From: Pseudomonadota bacterium | Lineage (GTDB): Bacteria > Pseudomonadota > Alphaproteobacteria > Rhizobiales > Rhizobiaceae | Assembly (NCBI GenBank): GCA_023399465.1 | Contig: JAEWPB010000161.1 | Location: 1-25,983 of the forward strand | DNA: 25,983 nucleotides | Direction of reading: 5' to 3' | In this document: piece by piece, positions 15,368-23,665 of the stretch | Layout: the number at the start of each line of letters is the position of its first letter | How positions within the stretch are numbered: position 1 is the first letter of the stretch | The notes under the pieces: generated by a model | Told to the model about the DNA's origin: nothing | Seen by the model: the letters and a program-made list of their open reading frames with translations, nothing else | The model's database searches: none | Position numbers and translations under genes: made by a program

Positions 15368-16459
15368 TCAGCGCAGATGCGGAAGGGGGCGGAACTCCGC
15401 AGCAGCCGACGATTGTCGCGGGCTCGCCGATGTGATCCAGGTATTCCAGCCGAGACGGCTGGCGGTCGGGCTCGCCTTGTCGGCTTCGAGCCGCAGGCCG
15501 GGAACCTGGTCCTTCTTCAGTTCGAGGCGGATGCGGAAACTCTTGTCGGGACCGAGCGCGTTGGCGGCAAGGTCTGTCAGAAGCGGCGCGCGCGGGCCAT
15601 CCGGCAGCAGCGCGCGGAAATCGCCATAGTCCAGCGGCCCGACGCAGATCAGGACCGCCGATTCCATGTCGAAGACATTCGCGCCAAGGACAGCGTCATC
15701 GCCGAGGCGGGCATGGGCGCCTTCCGGTGCTGTCGCGTCCGGCAGGCGGGTGCGGTCATCAGGTGCAATGGCGATCCACTCGCCAAGAAACTGTTCGATG
15801 CGAACGTCATGCCCGAGACCGCCCGACAGGATGCTTTCGACGGCGTAGGCGGAGCGCGATGGCCGACCGATGAGCCCGCCGAAAAAGACATAGGCGGAAT
15901 CGGGAATGGCGGTGCGAGCCTGGGCGGCGTCAAAGCCAAGGCCGATCAGCGACTTCAGGGCGTGGTCGATGGTCTTCGCCGTGCCGACCGTCGATGCCCG
16001 CTCGCGCTCGATGACGATGCGGTACTTTGCCCAGGCTTCGAACAGCAGCGCGGTCAGGCGATTGTTGAAGACGTCGAGGAATTCGCGGAGCGCCGGATTG
16101 CGCTCGCGAACGCTCATCTGGACCAGCTCGCTGAATGCGTGTGGCAGGACGCCGGAAGGGCCGGTGAGTCCCACCACCGACTGGGTCAGTTCGATCGGGT
16201 CGCCGTTGCGCGGGCGGCGGACGGACGTCACCTCGGCGGCGGCAAAGCCGAGCGGCACCGCGGCACGGATGCGTAGCGGCGCCTTGTCCGGATCGACGTT
16301 GCGCCCCACGGGCTCGACCGCATCGAGCCCGGCGTCGCGACTTTCCGCCGATGCCAGGGCTTCCAGCATCCGGATCGCCTGGAACAGGTCGTAGGACTGA
16401 AAGTTCTCGAAGATGTCCGCCTTCAGAGAAGCGTGCGATCCCCGGCGCGTGCTGGCCAT
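15368..16459 (-). CDS. tssG: T6SS baseplate protein TssG
   Basis: TssG (also called ImpH/VasB) is a cytoplasmic component of the T6SS baseplate wedge together with TssE, TssF and TssK. The 363-residue protein shows the family opening FENFQSYDLFQAIRMLE (about residues 17-33) and the characteristic VVGLTGPSGVLPHAFSELV stretch near residue 96. FFGGLIGRPSRSAYAVESIL follows near residue 192, and the GEWIAIAPDDRTRL region, conserved in the family, comes later. Its start overlaps the end of tssF by 37 bases, as expected for two partners made together. Length is in the usual range. Confidence 0.95.
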   Translation of the reverse strand: MASTRRGSHASLKADIFENFQSYDLFQAIRMLEALASAESRDAGLDAVEPVGRNVDPDKAPLRIRAAVPLGFAAAEVTSVRRPRNGDPIELTQSVVGLTGPSGVLPHAFSELVQMSVRERNPALREFLDVFNNRLTALLFEAWAKYRIVIERERASTVGTAKTIDHALKSLIGLGFDAAQARTAIPDSAYVFFGGLIGRPSRSAYAVESILSGGLGHDVRIEQFLGEWIAIAPDDRTRLPDATAPEGAHARLGDDAVLGANVFDMESAVLICVGPLDYGDFRALLPDGPRAPLLTDLAANALGPDKSFRIRLELKKDQVPGLRLEADKASPTASRLGWNTWITSASPRQSSAAAEFRPLPHLR

Positions 16460-18261
16460 GTCTTTAATACTCCGCTGCGGCCTTTTACCAAAGCCGTAAG
16501 CCGCGAAAAGGAATTGACGCTGGCGTACAGTCCCAGGAAACGCTCAAGGACTGTCGCCATCATGAAAACGCCGTTGCCGGAAAAATTGCTTTCGTCGAAA
16601 GTGATCGTCACATCGATGCCCCGGCAGAAGGCGGAGAGGCCGCCACTCTTCACCCGGGCAGTTCCACTCTGCGAGGAGAGGGAGATCATCCCGTCGAGCA
16701 GCGCCCGTGTTTCCGCCGAATCGCGAAAATCATAAAGCAGCAGGATCTCCTTCAGCACGTCGAGCCCGCCGTCGGAGACGAGCGAGAGGTGGTTGAGGGA
16801 GAGTTGCGAAATCAGCTTCCAGCGGCTGCCCTGGCCGTTCCGCTGGCGGATGGTGGGGGTCGGTGCCGTCAGCAGACGCAGGGTTTCCACCATGGGTATC
16901 GGTTCGGCTGGCCGCAGCCGCGGTTGGCCGCCGCCGAATGGCAGGCGCTCCGGCAGGTTGCGGTTGAGGCAGAATGTTTCCGCTATCATTATTTCGCCGC
17001 CGGGCTGGTCCGGACGGAAATCCGGGTCGACGATGGAGATGAATGTCTCGCTGCCGGGATTGTCCGGCTCCGCCTCGCGGCGGTGGGCAAGCCACCAGGG
17101 ATCGTAGCTCTCGGCATGGCGCGCATCCGGGACGCTGGCGCTATGCGTGACGCTGTAGAATGGCTGCACGTCGCGCCGTGTTCCCGACGCGTCGACAGTG
17201 CGCACCTTTTCGACGCTGTACACCTCAAGGCCCCGGGGGTGACGGCTGTCGGGCACGATCCGGTGCTCGGTCGTGCGCTGGTCGAGGCTGATCGGTTCGG
17301 CGGTCTGCGGGAACAGGTTGACCACAGGGGTGCAGCCAAGCGCGAAGGCGCTTTCGTTCATCAGGCGCTCGAGATTGGGAAAGGGGCGCTTGAGATAGAT
17401 GAAGACATCGAGCACCCGGCCGGCCTTGGCGACAAGCCGGTCGCGATCGGGAAATTCAAGGTCCACGAACAGGAACTTTTCCGGAAATGCGAAGTATTCC
17501 GTAAGGATGCGAAAGCCGACATGCGAGCGCTTGGGATAGGGCAGCATGCCCTCGTCCTCTTCCAAGCCCGCCGGCTGCAGGACGCTCGCATCCATGACGA
17601 TCGGCGAGGGGTCGCCAGCACCCTCGGCGAACGCGACGGCAATTGCATCGTTGAGCAGCAGTTCATACAGCGGATAGACGAATTGCGGCTGGCCGCGCAG
17701 GAAGAACCGCAGTCGTGGCGGGGCACTGGCGGCGAAACTGCCCTCGGGCAGGGTCGTCTCCAGTGTCAGGCGGAGGCAGGCTGCGGCATTCAACGCGCGC
17801 GGCGTTTCCGGCGCGCGGATGGGGCGGCCCGTCAGTGTCGCGGCGCGCACGGTAACCGGATGCAGCGTGACGTCGTACACCGTGCGGTAGCGGCAGGTTT
17901 CGCCTTCGACTGCTTCCGTATCGACATGGGTGCCTGAAGGGATGTGATAGGCTTCCGCAAGATCCGGCTTCGGTTCCATCTGCAGGATCGACATCGACGG
18001 GATCGGCCGGTCGAAATGGGGGTAGAGGATGCCGAGCAAAGCATCCGTCAGTTCCGGGAAGTCGTCGTCGATCTTCTGGCGCACGCGTGCGGTCAGATAG
18101 GCGAAGGCCTCGATCAGTCGACCGACATGGGGATCTTCGATCGCGTCTTCCGACAGTCGCAGCCGGCCGGCGATGCGGGGGTTGTCCGCGGCAAAGGCCG
18201 CAGCCGCGTGGCGGATCGTGAGCAGTTCCCTGTTGTAATGGACAAGCAGGCTATCCGACAT
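16423..18261 (-). CDS. tssF: T6SS baseplate protein TssF
   Basis: TssF (ImpG/VasA) is the large wedge protein of the T6SS baseplate and partners TssG. The 612-residue frame has the standard size and the family N-terminus (YNRELLTIRHAAAAFAADNP, about residues 9-28), then the DPHVGRLIEAFAYLTARV and ALLGILYPHFDRPIPSM segments. The C-terminal SRLTALVKGRSGVLKTWPAR is also typical. ATG 18261 follows CAGGATGGAAA, a moderate ribosome site. It is separated from tssM by 104 bases, the widest gap in this operon, and overlaps tssG by 37 bases. No tssE lies beside it in this window. Confidence 0.96.
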   Translation of the reverse strand: MSDSLLVHYNRELLTIRHAAAAFAADNPRIAGRLRLSEDAIEDPHVGRLIEAFAYLTARVRQKIDDDFPELTDALLGILYPHFDRPIPSMSILQMEPKPDLAEAYHIPSGTHVDTEAVEGETCRYRTVYDVTLHPVTVRAATLTGRPIRAPETPRALNAAACLRLTLETTLPEGSFAASAPPRLRFFLRGQPQFVYPLYELLLNDAIAVAFAEGAGDPSPIVMDASVLQPAGLEEDEGMLPYPKRSHVGFRILTEYFAFPEKFLFVDLEFPDRDRLVAKAGRVLDVFIYLKRPFPNLERLMNESAFALGCTPVVNLFPQTAEPISLDQRTTEHRIVPDSRHPRGLEVYSVEKVRTVDASGTRRDVQPFYSVTHSASVPDARHAESYDPWWLAHRREAEPDNPGSETFISIVDPDFRPDQPGGEIMIAETFCLNRNLPERLPFGGGQPRLRPAEPIPMVETLRLLTAPTPTIRQRNGQGSRWKLISQLSLNHLSLVSDGGLDVLKEILLLYDFRDSAETRALLDGMISLSSQSGTARVKSGGLSAFCRGIDVTITFDESNFSGNGVFMMATVLERFLGLYASVNSFSRLTALVKGRSGVLKTWPARAGDRTLL

Positions 18262-18365
18262 CGACTATTTCCATCCTGAAACATAATGATGCGCTCGGTT
18301 GCCGGGTCCGCGCTGCATAAGGGTGACGCATGGCCCGAGCGTAGAGACGAGGTGTCCATGCACGA

Positions 18366-21300
18366 TCAAAGCTCTGGGCATCGGAACTCCGCCAGTTCGT
18401 CGCGCGCGAAAGGATTGCGGGTGACGGGGGCCTTCACCTGCAGCACCATCTTGCGGCCGCCCACCTCGAAGCGCATCGATACAACGTCGGCGGGCTCCTT
18501 CTCCTGGATGCGGCCGAGATCAAAAAGCCGGAACAGCGCCCATGCGCCTTCACGGGAGACCGAATTGCGCCTGCCCTCGATCTCAGGTGTTACCGAGAGG
18601 GCTACCGGGCTGGCGACCTTTTCCGGCGGCCACTGATAGGGCGTTTCCTCGACCGGACCGTGGGCATAGACGAGGGTTTGTCCGCCGGCGTCGAACTGGA
18701 GCGCTCGTGCATTGCTGTCGAGGGTGGCCGGCTTGAGGGTGAACTGCAGCTTCGGCGTTTCGCTTTCACCGAAGAAGACTGTCGTCACCCGGTTCGCGGT
18801 TTCGAATGCGGCGAGAACCGTGTCGTCATAGGCAAGCGCCCCCTGCTGGCCCTTGCGCCAGCGCCAGGGCGTCGTCGAGGTGTCGATATAGGGCTTGAGA
18901 TAGGTATTCTGGAACGTGGCGATCGCCCCTTGCGGCGCGAAAACTCTGGCGAAATCCTCAAGCGAAGTGTCGGCATCGCTCTTCCGATCGAAGGGATAGC
19001 GCCCCTCGGTCGTCGCCCGGCACGCGGGCAGCACGGTGGTCGACCAGATCTGCGCGAGGCGTTCGCGGGAAGTGCCGTTCAGCACGTCCGAAATGCGGTC
19101 GGTGATGCGGGTCAGGAACGGCTGCAGCACCGGTGGCATGGCGCGGATCCGTTCCGCCGCCGCGTTGAGCAGCGTCTGCGGTTCGGCGCCGAGATCGAGT
19201 ACATCGCCGCCGGTGGCGACATGATTGAGCTTGGCGTAAAGGGGCTCCAGTTCGGCAATGACCGCATCGATTGGCGCCTGCTTGCCCTCTTCCGCAGTTA
19301 CCGACCGATGGAAATCGCTGAAGTGGTCGGAGACGGCCTTGGCGACGTTGACCACCCTGCGCGGCGAAAGGGTCGTGAGGCTCACCTGCTCGAAGCCGGT
19401 GATACCGGCGGCGCCGGCAGCGCTGCTGACTTCCGAGATGATGGCGGAGCTCGCATCGAGGTCGGTTTCGGCCGCGATCGCGGTGAGGAGTTCGCGTATG
19501 GGCGAGGGGCTTCCGGTGATGGTGGCGACCGCGCGCGCGACCTCGTCCGCGGTCGAAACGCCAGCCATGCCGAGGTCTGCCAGGAGGTTGTCCCACTGCC
19601 TGATATAGTCGACGCGGTAGAAGTCGAGAATGCCGGAGCGGACGCGCGACCTTTCCTGGTCCAGGACCAGCTTGCTTTCCGTTCCCATCACCCAGATGTC
19701 GCTGGAAAGGGTCTCCGCCACCGAACCGGAAGCCTTTTCCATGTGCTTCAAACCGGCTCTGGTGTAGACGCCGCTGATGCCGTCCCAGAGGCTCGTGCCA
19801 CTGGCGCGGCCGATCGCGTTCGGACCGGAAAGTCCCATATGGTCGACCGGTCGCCATACCGGCAGCTCGCGGGCTTCCGGCTGGAAGAGCGCCATGTCGT
19901 AACCAAGGCGGGCGAGAGTATAGTCGACGATCATTGCGCGCGCGGCGTCGACAAGGACGCCGTTTTCCGTCGGCGCCGGCATGTCCGCGGAGGCGAGTGC
20001 TGCGAGGTGCGCGCTGACGCGCCGGTCGATTTCGGCACTGCGGTCGTTCAGCCAGCGAGCAGCGAAGTCGGGACCGAGCATCGCCGCGGTTTCAGCGCTG
20101 ACCGGTCGTGATCCGGTTAGCATAAGGTAGAGCTTGAGTTGCTGGAAGCGCAGCGCCGCTGGCGTCTGCGGATCGGCGAGCCCATCCTTGAGGTAGCTCC
20201 ATACGAACGGGAACAGCATCGTCGCGACGGCTTTCTCGTAGGCGTCGCCGGAGGCCTGTTCGATCGATCCGGTGCCGTAAAGGCCGAAGGTCGGCCCGTC
20301 GGGCTTCGCCACGACAAGCGTACGCAGTTCATCGAGCGTGGCCAGCACCGGTTCGAAATGCAGCGGCACCTTGCCATCCGGGACGGCGAGGCCCACCCGC
20401 TCGCGCGCCGACGCGACCGTCTCGGTGATACGGGTTGCATAGCTGCGACCATCGGTGAAGCTGAGCCAGACCAGACCAAGCAGGATGAAGCTGGCGATGA
20501 ACAGCGCCGCGTTCACGGCAATGTCGCGGCCCTGCATCAACATCCGGGCGGAGCGGGTCAGGCCGCTGAGATGCGCTTCGGGCAGCAGCACGTTGCGGTA
20601 GAGCCCGCGCACGAAAAAGCCCTGTCGCCTGTTGGCCGCGCTGTCGCTGTGGGCGGCAAGCGCCGTGCGCGGCTGTCCATACTGGGCGGCGAGCGGGGCA
20701 ACCAGCATGTCGGCAGCGCCGCCGTTCTGCCGGGTGCTCGTGAAGAATAGTCCCCTCAGGTTCAGGGCCGGGCCAAAGCGCTGCCCGTTTGACAGACCGC
20801 GAACGAAAGCCGCGAGCCTTGGCTGCAGAAGGGCGAACTGGCCGGGAAACTCGATCAGCCGGCGATGCCGTCTTTCGTCCGGCTCTTCGCCCATGCGCAT
20901 GAACTGCTGATGGGCAAGGCCCTGGACAAGGTTGGCGAAGCGACGGTCGAAGATATCACCGTTGCCCGGCGTGGAGTTCTTTTCGAGATCAGTGATCGCG
21001 AAGCCGAATGTCGCCGCACGTTCCTCGACGCTCAGCGAATCAAAGAACTCGTCGAAGCCGACGAGCACGTCGAGTTTCGTCACCGCGATATAGACGGGTG
21101 CGTGGCTGCGAAGGCGGGCCAGCATGTCATCGATGCGGCGCCTTGTCGTTGCCGCCTCGTCACCGATGTCCTCGGGCGTCATCGTCAGCAGCTTGTCGAG
21201 GGAAACCGCGAGCAGGATGCCGTTGATCGGCTGACGCGGTCGCAGGCGGCGCAGATGGTCGAAGATGCGCTGCCAGAGCGGCTGCGAAATCTTGTCCTGC

Positions 21301-21869
21301 TGCCCCAGGAATGAGCCGGCTATCTCTACGAACACCGCCTCTTCGGCAATGTGGAAGGTCGCGGATTGCGATCCGCCAACGAGGTTGTCGCCATCATCCC
21401 CGATGATTGCGGACGTGAGGCCGCTGTCGCAGACAAGGCTCGTCTTGCCGGCGTCGTCACTGCCGAGCACCACGTACCATGGCAGCCTGTAGCGCGCGCT
21501 GGCGAACCAGTCGCGGTGCCCCCTGCGCAGGAACTGCATCACGTCCCGGGCGCCCTCGCGGTAGCGCGCGAACTGAAGTTCGAGACCGGCCTGCACCTTG
21601 TCGGAGGCTGCTTCTGCTTCGAGTTGCTGCTTGCGCAATGCGGCAAGCAGTGCAGTCTCCTCGCTGCTGCGGCGCAGCCGCAAGAGGTAGCCGCCGATCC
21701 CCCAGGCGAGCGCCAGCACGAGCAGTGCCGCCAGTCGCAGGTCGGCGAGCCCGAGAAGCGGAAGGGTGAACCAGACGATCGTTGCAAGAACGATCGTGAA
21801 GAGCGTCAGCAGCACGCCCCTGGAACGCAAGGCCCGGCCGGTTTTGCGCAATGTCGTCCGCAGGCTCAT
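18366..21869 (-). CDS. tssM: T6SS membrane complex protein TssM (IcmF family)
   Basis: TssM forms the inner-membrane channel with TssL and reaches into the periplasm toward TssJ. The 1167-residue protein has helices at about residues 19-36 and 44-63, a cytoplasmic nucleotide-binding domain (Walker A GSDDAGKTS at 136-144, VTKLD at 263-267), and a third helix at about 452-472. A long periplasmic part of about 695 residues follows and ends with the family motif NPFARDELAEFRCPE. The start is ATG 21869, which overlaps the upstream stop as ATGA and has GGGAGAG before it; the frame is open to 21965 but that stretch lies within the upstream gene. The Walker A motif implies possible ATP/GTP use, as reported for some TssM proteins. 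Confidence 0.95.
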   Translation of the reverse strand: MSLRTTLRKTGRALRSRGVLLTLFTIVLATIVWFTLPLLGLADLRLAALLVLALAWGIGGYLLRLRRSSEETALLAALRKQQLEAEAASDKVQAGLELQFARYREGARDVMQFLRRGHRDWFASARYRLPWYVVLGSDDAGKTSLVCDSGLTSAIIGDDGDNLVGGSQSATFHIAEEAVFVEIAGSFLGQQDKISQPLWQRIFDHLRRLRPRQPINGILLAVSLDKLLTMTPEDIGDEAATTRRRIDDMLARLRSHAPVYIAVTKLDVLVGFDEFFDSLSVEERAATFGFAITDLEKNSTPGNGDIFDRRFANLVQGLAHQQFMRMGEEPDERRHRRLIEFPGQFALLQPRLAAFVRGLSNGQRFGPALNLRGLFFTSTRQNGGAADMLVAPLAAQYGQPRTALAAHSDSAANRRQGFFVRGLYRNVLLPEAHLSGLTRSARMLMQGRDIAVNAALFIASFILLGLVWLSFTDGRSYATRITETVASARERVGLAVPDGKVPLHFEPVLATLDELRTLVVAKPDGPTFGLYGTGSIEQASGDAYEKAVATMLFPFVWSYLKDGLADPQTPAALRFQQLKLYLMLTGSRPVSAETAAMLGPDFAARWLNDRSAEIDRRVSAHLAALASADMPAPTENGVLVDAARAMIVDYTLARLGYDMALFQPEARELPVWRPVDHMGLSGPNAIGRASGTSLWDGISGVYTRAGLKHMEKASGSVAETLSSDIWVMGTESKLVLDQERSRVRSGILDFYRVDYIRQWDNLLADLGMAGVSTADEVARAVATITGSPSPIRELLTAIAAETDLDASSAIISEVSSAAGAAGITGFEQVSLTTLSPRRVVNVAKAVSDHFSDFHRSVTAEEGKQAPIDAVIAELEPLYAKLNHVATGGDVLDLGAEPQTLLNAAAERIRAMPPVLQPFLTRITDRISDVLNGTSRERLAQIWSTTVLPACRATTEGRYPFDRKSDADTSLEDFARVFAPQGAIATFQNTYLKPYIDTSTTPWRWRKGQQGALAYDDTVLAAFETANRVTTVFFGESETPKLQFTLKPATLDSNARALQFDAGGQTLVYAHGPVEETPYQWPPEKVASPVALSVTPEIEGRRNSVSREGAWALFRLFDLGRIQEKEPADVVSMRFEVGGRKMVLQVKAPVTRNPFARDELAEFRCPEL

Positions 21870-23665
21870 CGCGTGCTCTCCCGGAAGGCGAGCAGCCGTC
21901 TGGCGGCATCGATGTAGTCGGCTCCGATCGTCAGGCCGCCGGCCGCGCGGATCGCCGCGACACATTCGGCCAGGATGAAGTCGGCATCCTGTGTCGTGAT
22001 CGCTTCCGCGCGCATCTTCAGCCAGTCGTGAAGCGCGGGCAGGTCCGCATTTGCGGGCGCCTCGGCTATGGCGAGAAGCGTCTTCAGGCTGGCGATGCTG
22101 GCCTCGAGATCGACCAGGTCGGTTTCGATGAGGGCGGAAAGATGCGGCATCAGCGCCCGTGTCCGGATCATGCGTCGCGCGTCATCGATTTCCGTGGCGA
22201 GGACCCTGTCGTCGGAAAGACCGAACGGGGACAGCAATGTGGGAGCGTGCGATGGCAGCGAGTTCTTCATCGCTTCCAGTTGCCGCAATGCTTCCAGCAC
22301 ATCGGGAAGATCCATATGCCCTGCTGGCGAGACGACCGGGGGCGTGAGGGCTGCCGCTTCGGAAAGCCGGGCCACCGTCGAGACGGCGCGGTCGAAGTCG
22401 GTGAACAGCCGGTATCCGCCAAAGGCTCCGGCAAGCGCCAGCGCCGCGACGGCTGTCCATTGCGCGCCCAGGCGGATCCTCGCTCCGCTATTGCGTGTCA
22501 CGAGCCCGGCTTCCGGGATGATGACCTTCTCCAGCGTGCCATTGATGAAATAGCTCTGGTCTACCTCGTCGAGGCCGAGATCCGGGGGCAAGAGGCCGAT
22601 ACGGGGCATCGCGAACCGGCGTGACAGTTCCGGCAGCAAGGCATCGATCGAGAGTACTTCCTGACGGGCGCTGGTCAGGAATATGCCGCGCAGCAGCCGG
22701 CCGCCTTCGGCTCGGTTCTTGTCCGACAGCAGCGCATCGGAAAACGGAGCGATGGTCTGGCGCAGCGCCGCGATCTGTGCGGCAAAGCCCTGCAGGTGGA
22801 CGTTGCGCACCGCGTCGGTTTCCCGCGTCAGCCATTCTATGTGGCGGAGCCGCATGGCGGCGACGATATCGTGGAAGCCTTTTTCGATTTCGGCTTCGCG
22901 CCAGTCGTCACCGGCGCGATCCGCATGCGCCTCGTCGCTCAATGCGAAACCCCAGGGCTGGTTGCGCTCATGGGTTTCGTAGCGATCGAAGAACTCCCGG
23001 AAACCGGGTACGAGGTCGGTCTTCGAGAGCAGCAAGTACACCGGCAAGCGCTGTCCGGAAAGCTCGTCCAGCTCCCGCAGGTTCTTCGACACCGCCTGTG
23101 CGATCGCCCGCTGCTCGATCTGGTCGGCCAGTACCAGATCGGCCGGGCTCAATACCAGCAGGACACCATTTAGGGGCAACCGTGGCCGGACTGCCTTGAC
23201 GAGCGCGAAGACCTGGGCCAGCGAGGTGTCGGGCAGACCTCCTGTCGTCTCTATGAAAACGGCCTGCCGGCCCGCCCGCCATACCATGTCGCCGATGACG
23301 GTCGGTTCACCCAATTGCTGCTCGGAGCTTTCGAGAATGCTGGACTTGCCGCTGCCGGGCGGGCCGATGACCAGATAGAAAGGCAGCTTGTACCGCCCCC
23401 GCCGCCCACCGAGACCGGAGGACGCCAGAAAGCCAAGCAGCGCGCGCCTGTGTCCGGCGGTTACCTGGGCAGCCGTCAGCGCGGCCTTTCCCCCAAGCGT
23501 GAGCGCGAATGTGGCGAGCGCCACCGCCCACAGCAGGACCGGGGAGAACGACAGCGCAAAGCGCAGATCCTGGTTGCCAACTCCGGCCAATGTCCAGATC
23601 GCCCAGCTCGCCGCCATCGCGACGACGAGACCGATCAGACAGGCTGTCAGCGCCCATCGCCTCAT
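21866..23665 (-). CDS. Short TssM paralogue (IcmF N-terminal half, reduced periplasmic domain)
   Basis: This 599-residue inner-membrane protein is related to the N-terminal half of the adjacent TssM. Two helices lie at about residues 5-28 and 40-58, then a nucleotide-binding domain with Walker A GPPGSGKSS at 101-109 and SKTD at 214-217. The block GGRLLRGIFLTSARQE near residue 321 matches TssM's LRGLFFTSTRQN, YFINGTLEKVIIPEAGL (about 372-388) matches TssM's FFVRGLYRNVLLPEAHL, and a third helix lies at about 401-420. Only about 180 residues follow, against nearly 700 in TssM, and the C-terminal TssM domain is absent. It overlaps tssL and tssM by 4 bases each (ATGA). It looks like a maintained gene, not a broken copy. 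Confidence 0.9.
   Translation of the reverse strand: MRRWALTACLIGLVVAMAASWAIWTLAGVGNQDLRFALSFSPVLLWAVALATFALTLGGKAALTAAQVTAGHRRALLGFLASSGLGGRRGRYKLPFYLVIGPPGSGKSSILESSEQQLGEPTVIGDMVWRAGRQAVFIETTGGLPDTSLAQVFALVKAVRPRLPLNGVLLVLSPADLVLADQIEQRAIAQAVSKNLRELDELSGQRLPVYLLLSKTDLVPGFREFFDRYETHERNQPWGFALSDEAHADRAGDDWREAEIEKGFHDIVAAMRLRHIEWLTRETDAVRNVHLQGFAAQIAALRQTIAPFSDALLSDKNRAEGGRLLRGIFLTSARQEVLSIDALLPELSRRFAMPRIGLLPPDLGLDEVDQSYFINGTLEKVIIPEAGLVTRNSGARIRLGAQWTAVAALALAGAFGGYRLFTDFDRAVSTVARLSEAAALTPPVVSPAGHMDLPDVLEALRQLEAMKNSLPSHAPTLLSPFGLSDDRVLATEIDDARRMIRTRALMPHLSALIETDLVDLEASIASLKTLLAIAEAPANADLPALHDWLKMRAEAITTQDADFILAECVAAIRAAGGLTIGADYIDAARRLLAFRESTR

Noticed and set aside
13927..15435. A 502-codon plus-strand open frame opposite the T6SS methyltransferase.
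   Set aside because: It is an antisense shadow of a well-supported methyltransferase with a strong ribosome site; no domain could be seen.
21866..23665. The short TssM gene as a frameshifted or truncated pseudogene fragment of tssM.
   Set aside because: It has its own helices, Walker A and stop, differs strongly in sequence from the adjacent TssM, and is joined by ATGA overlaps on both sides.
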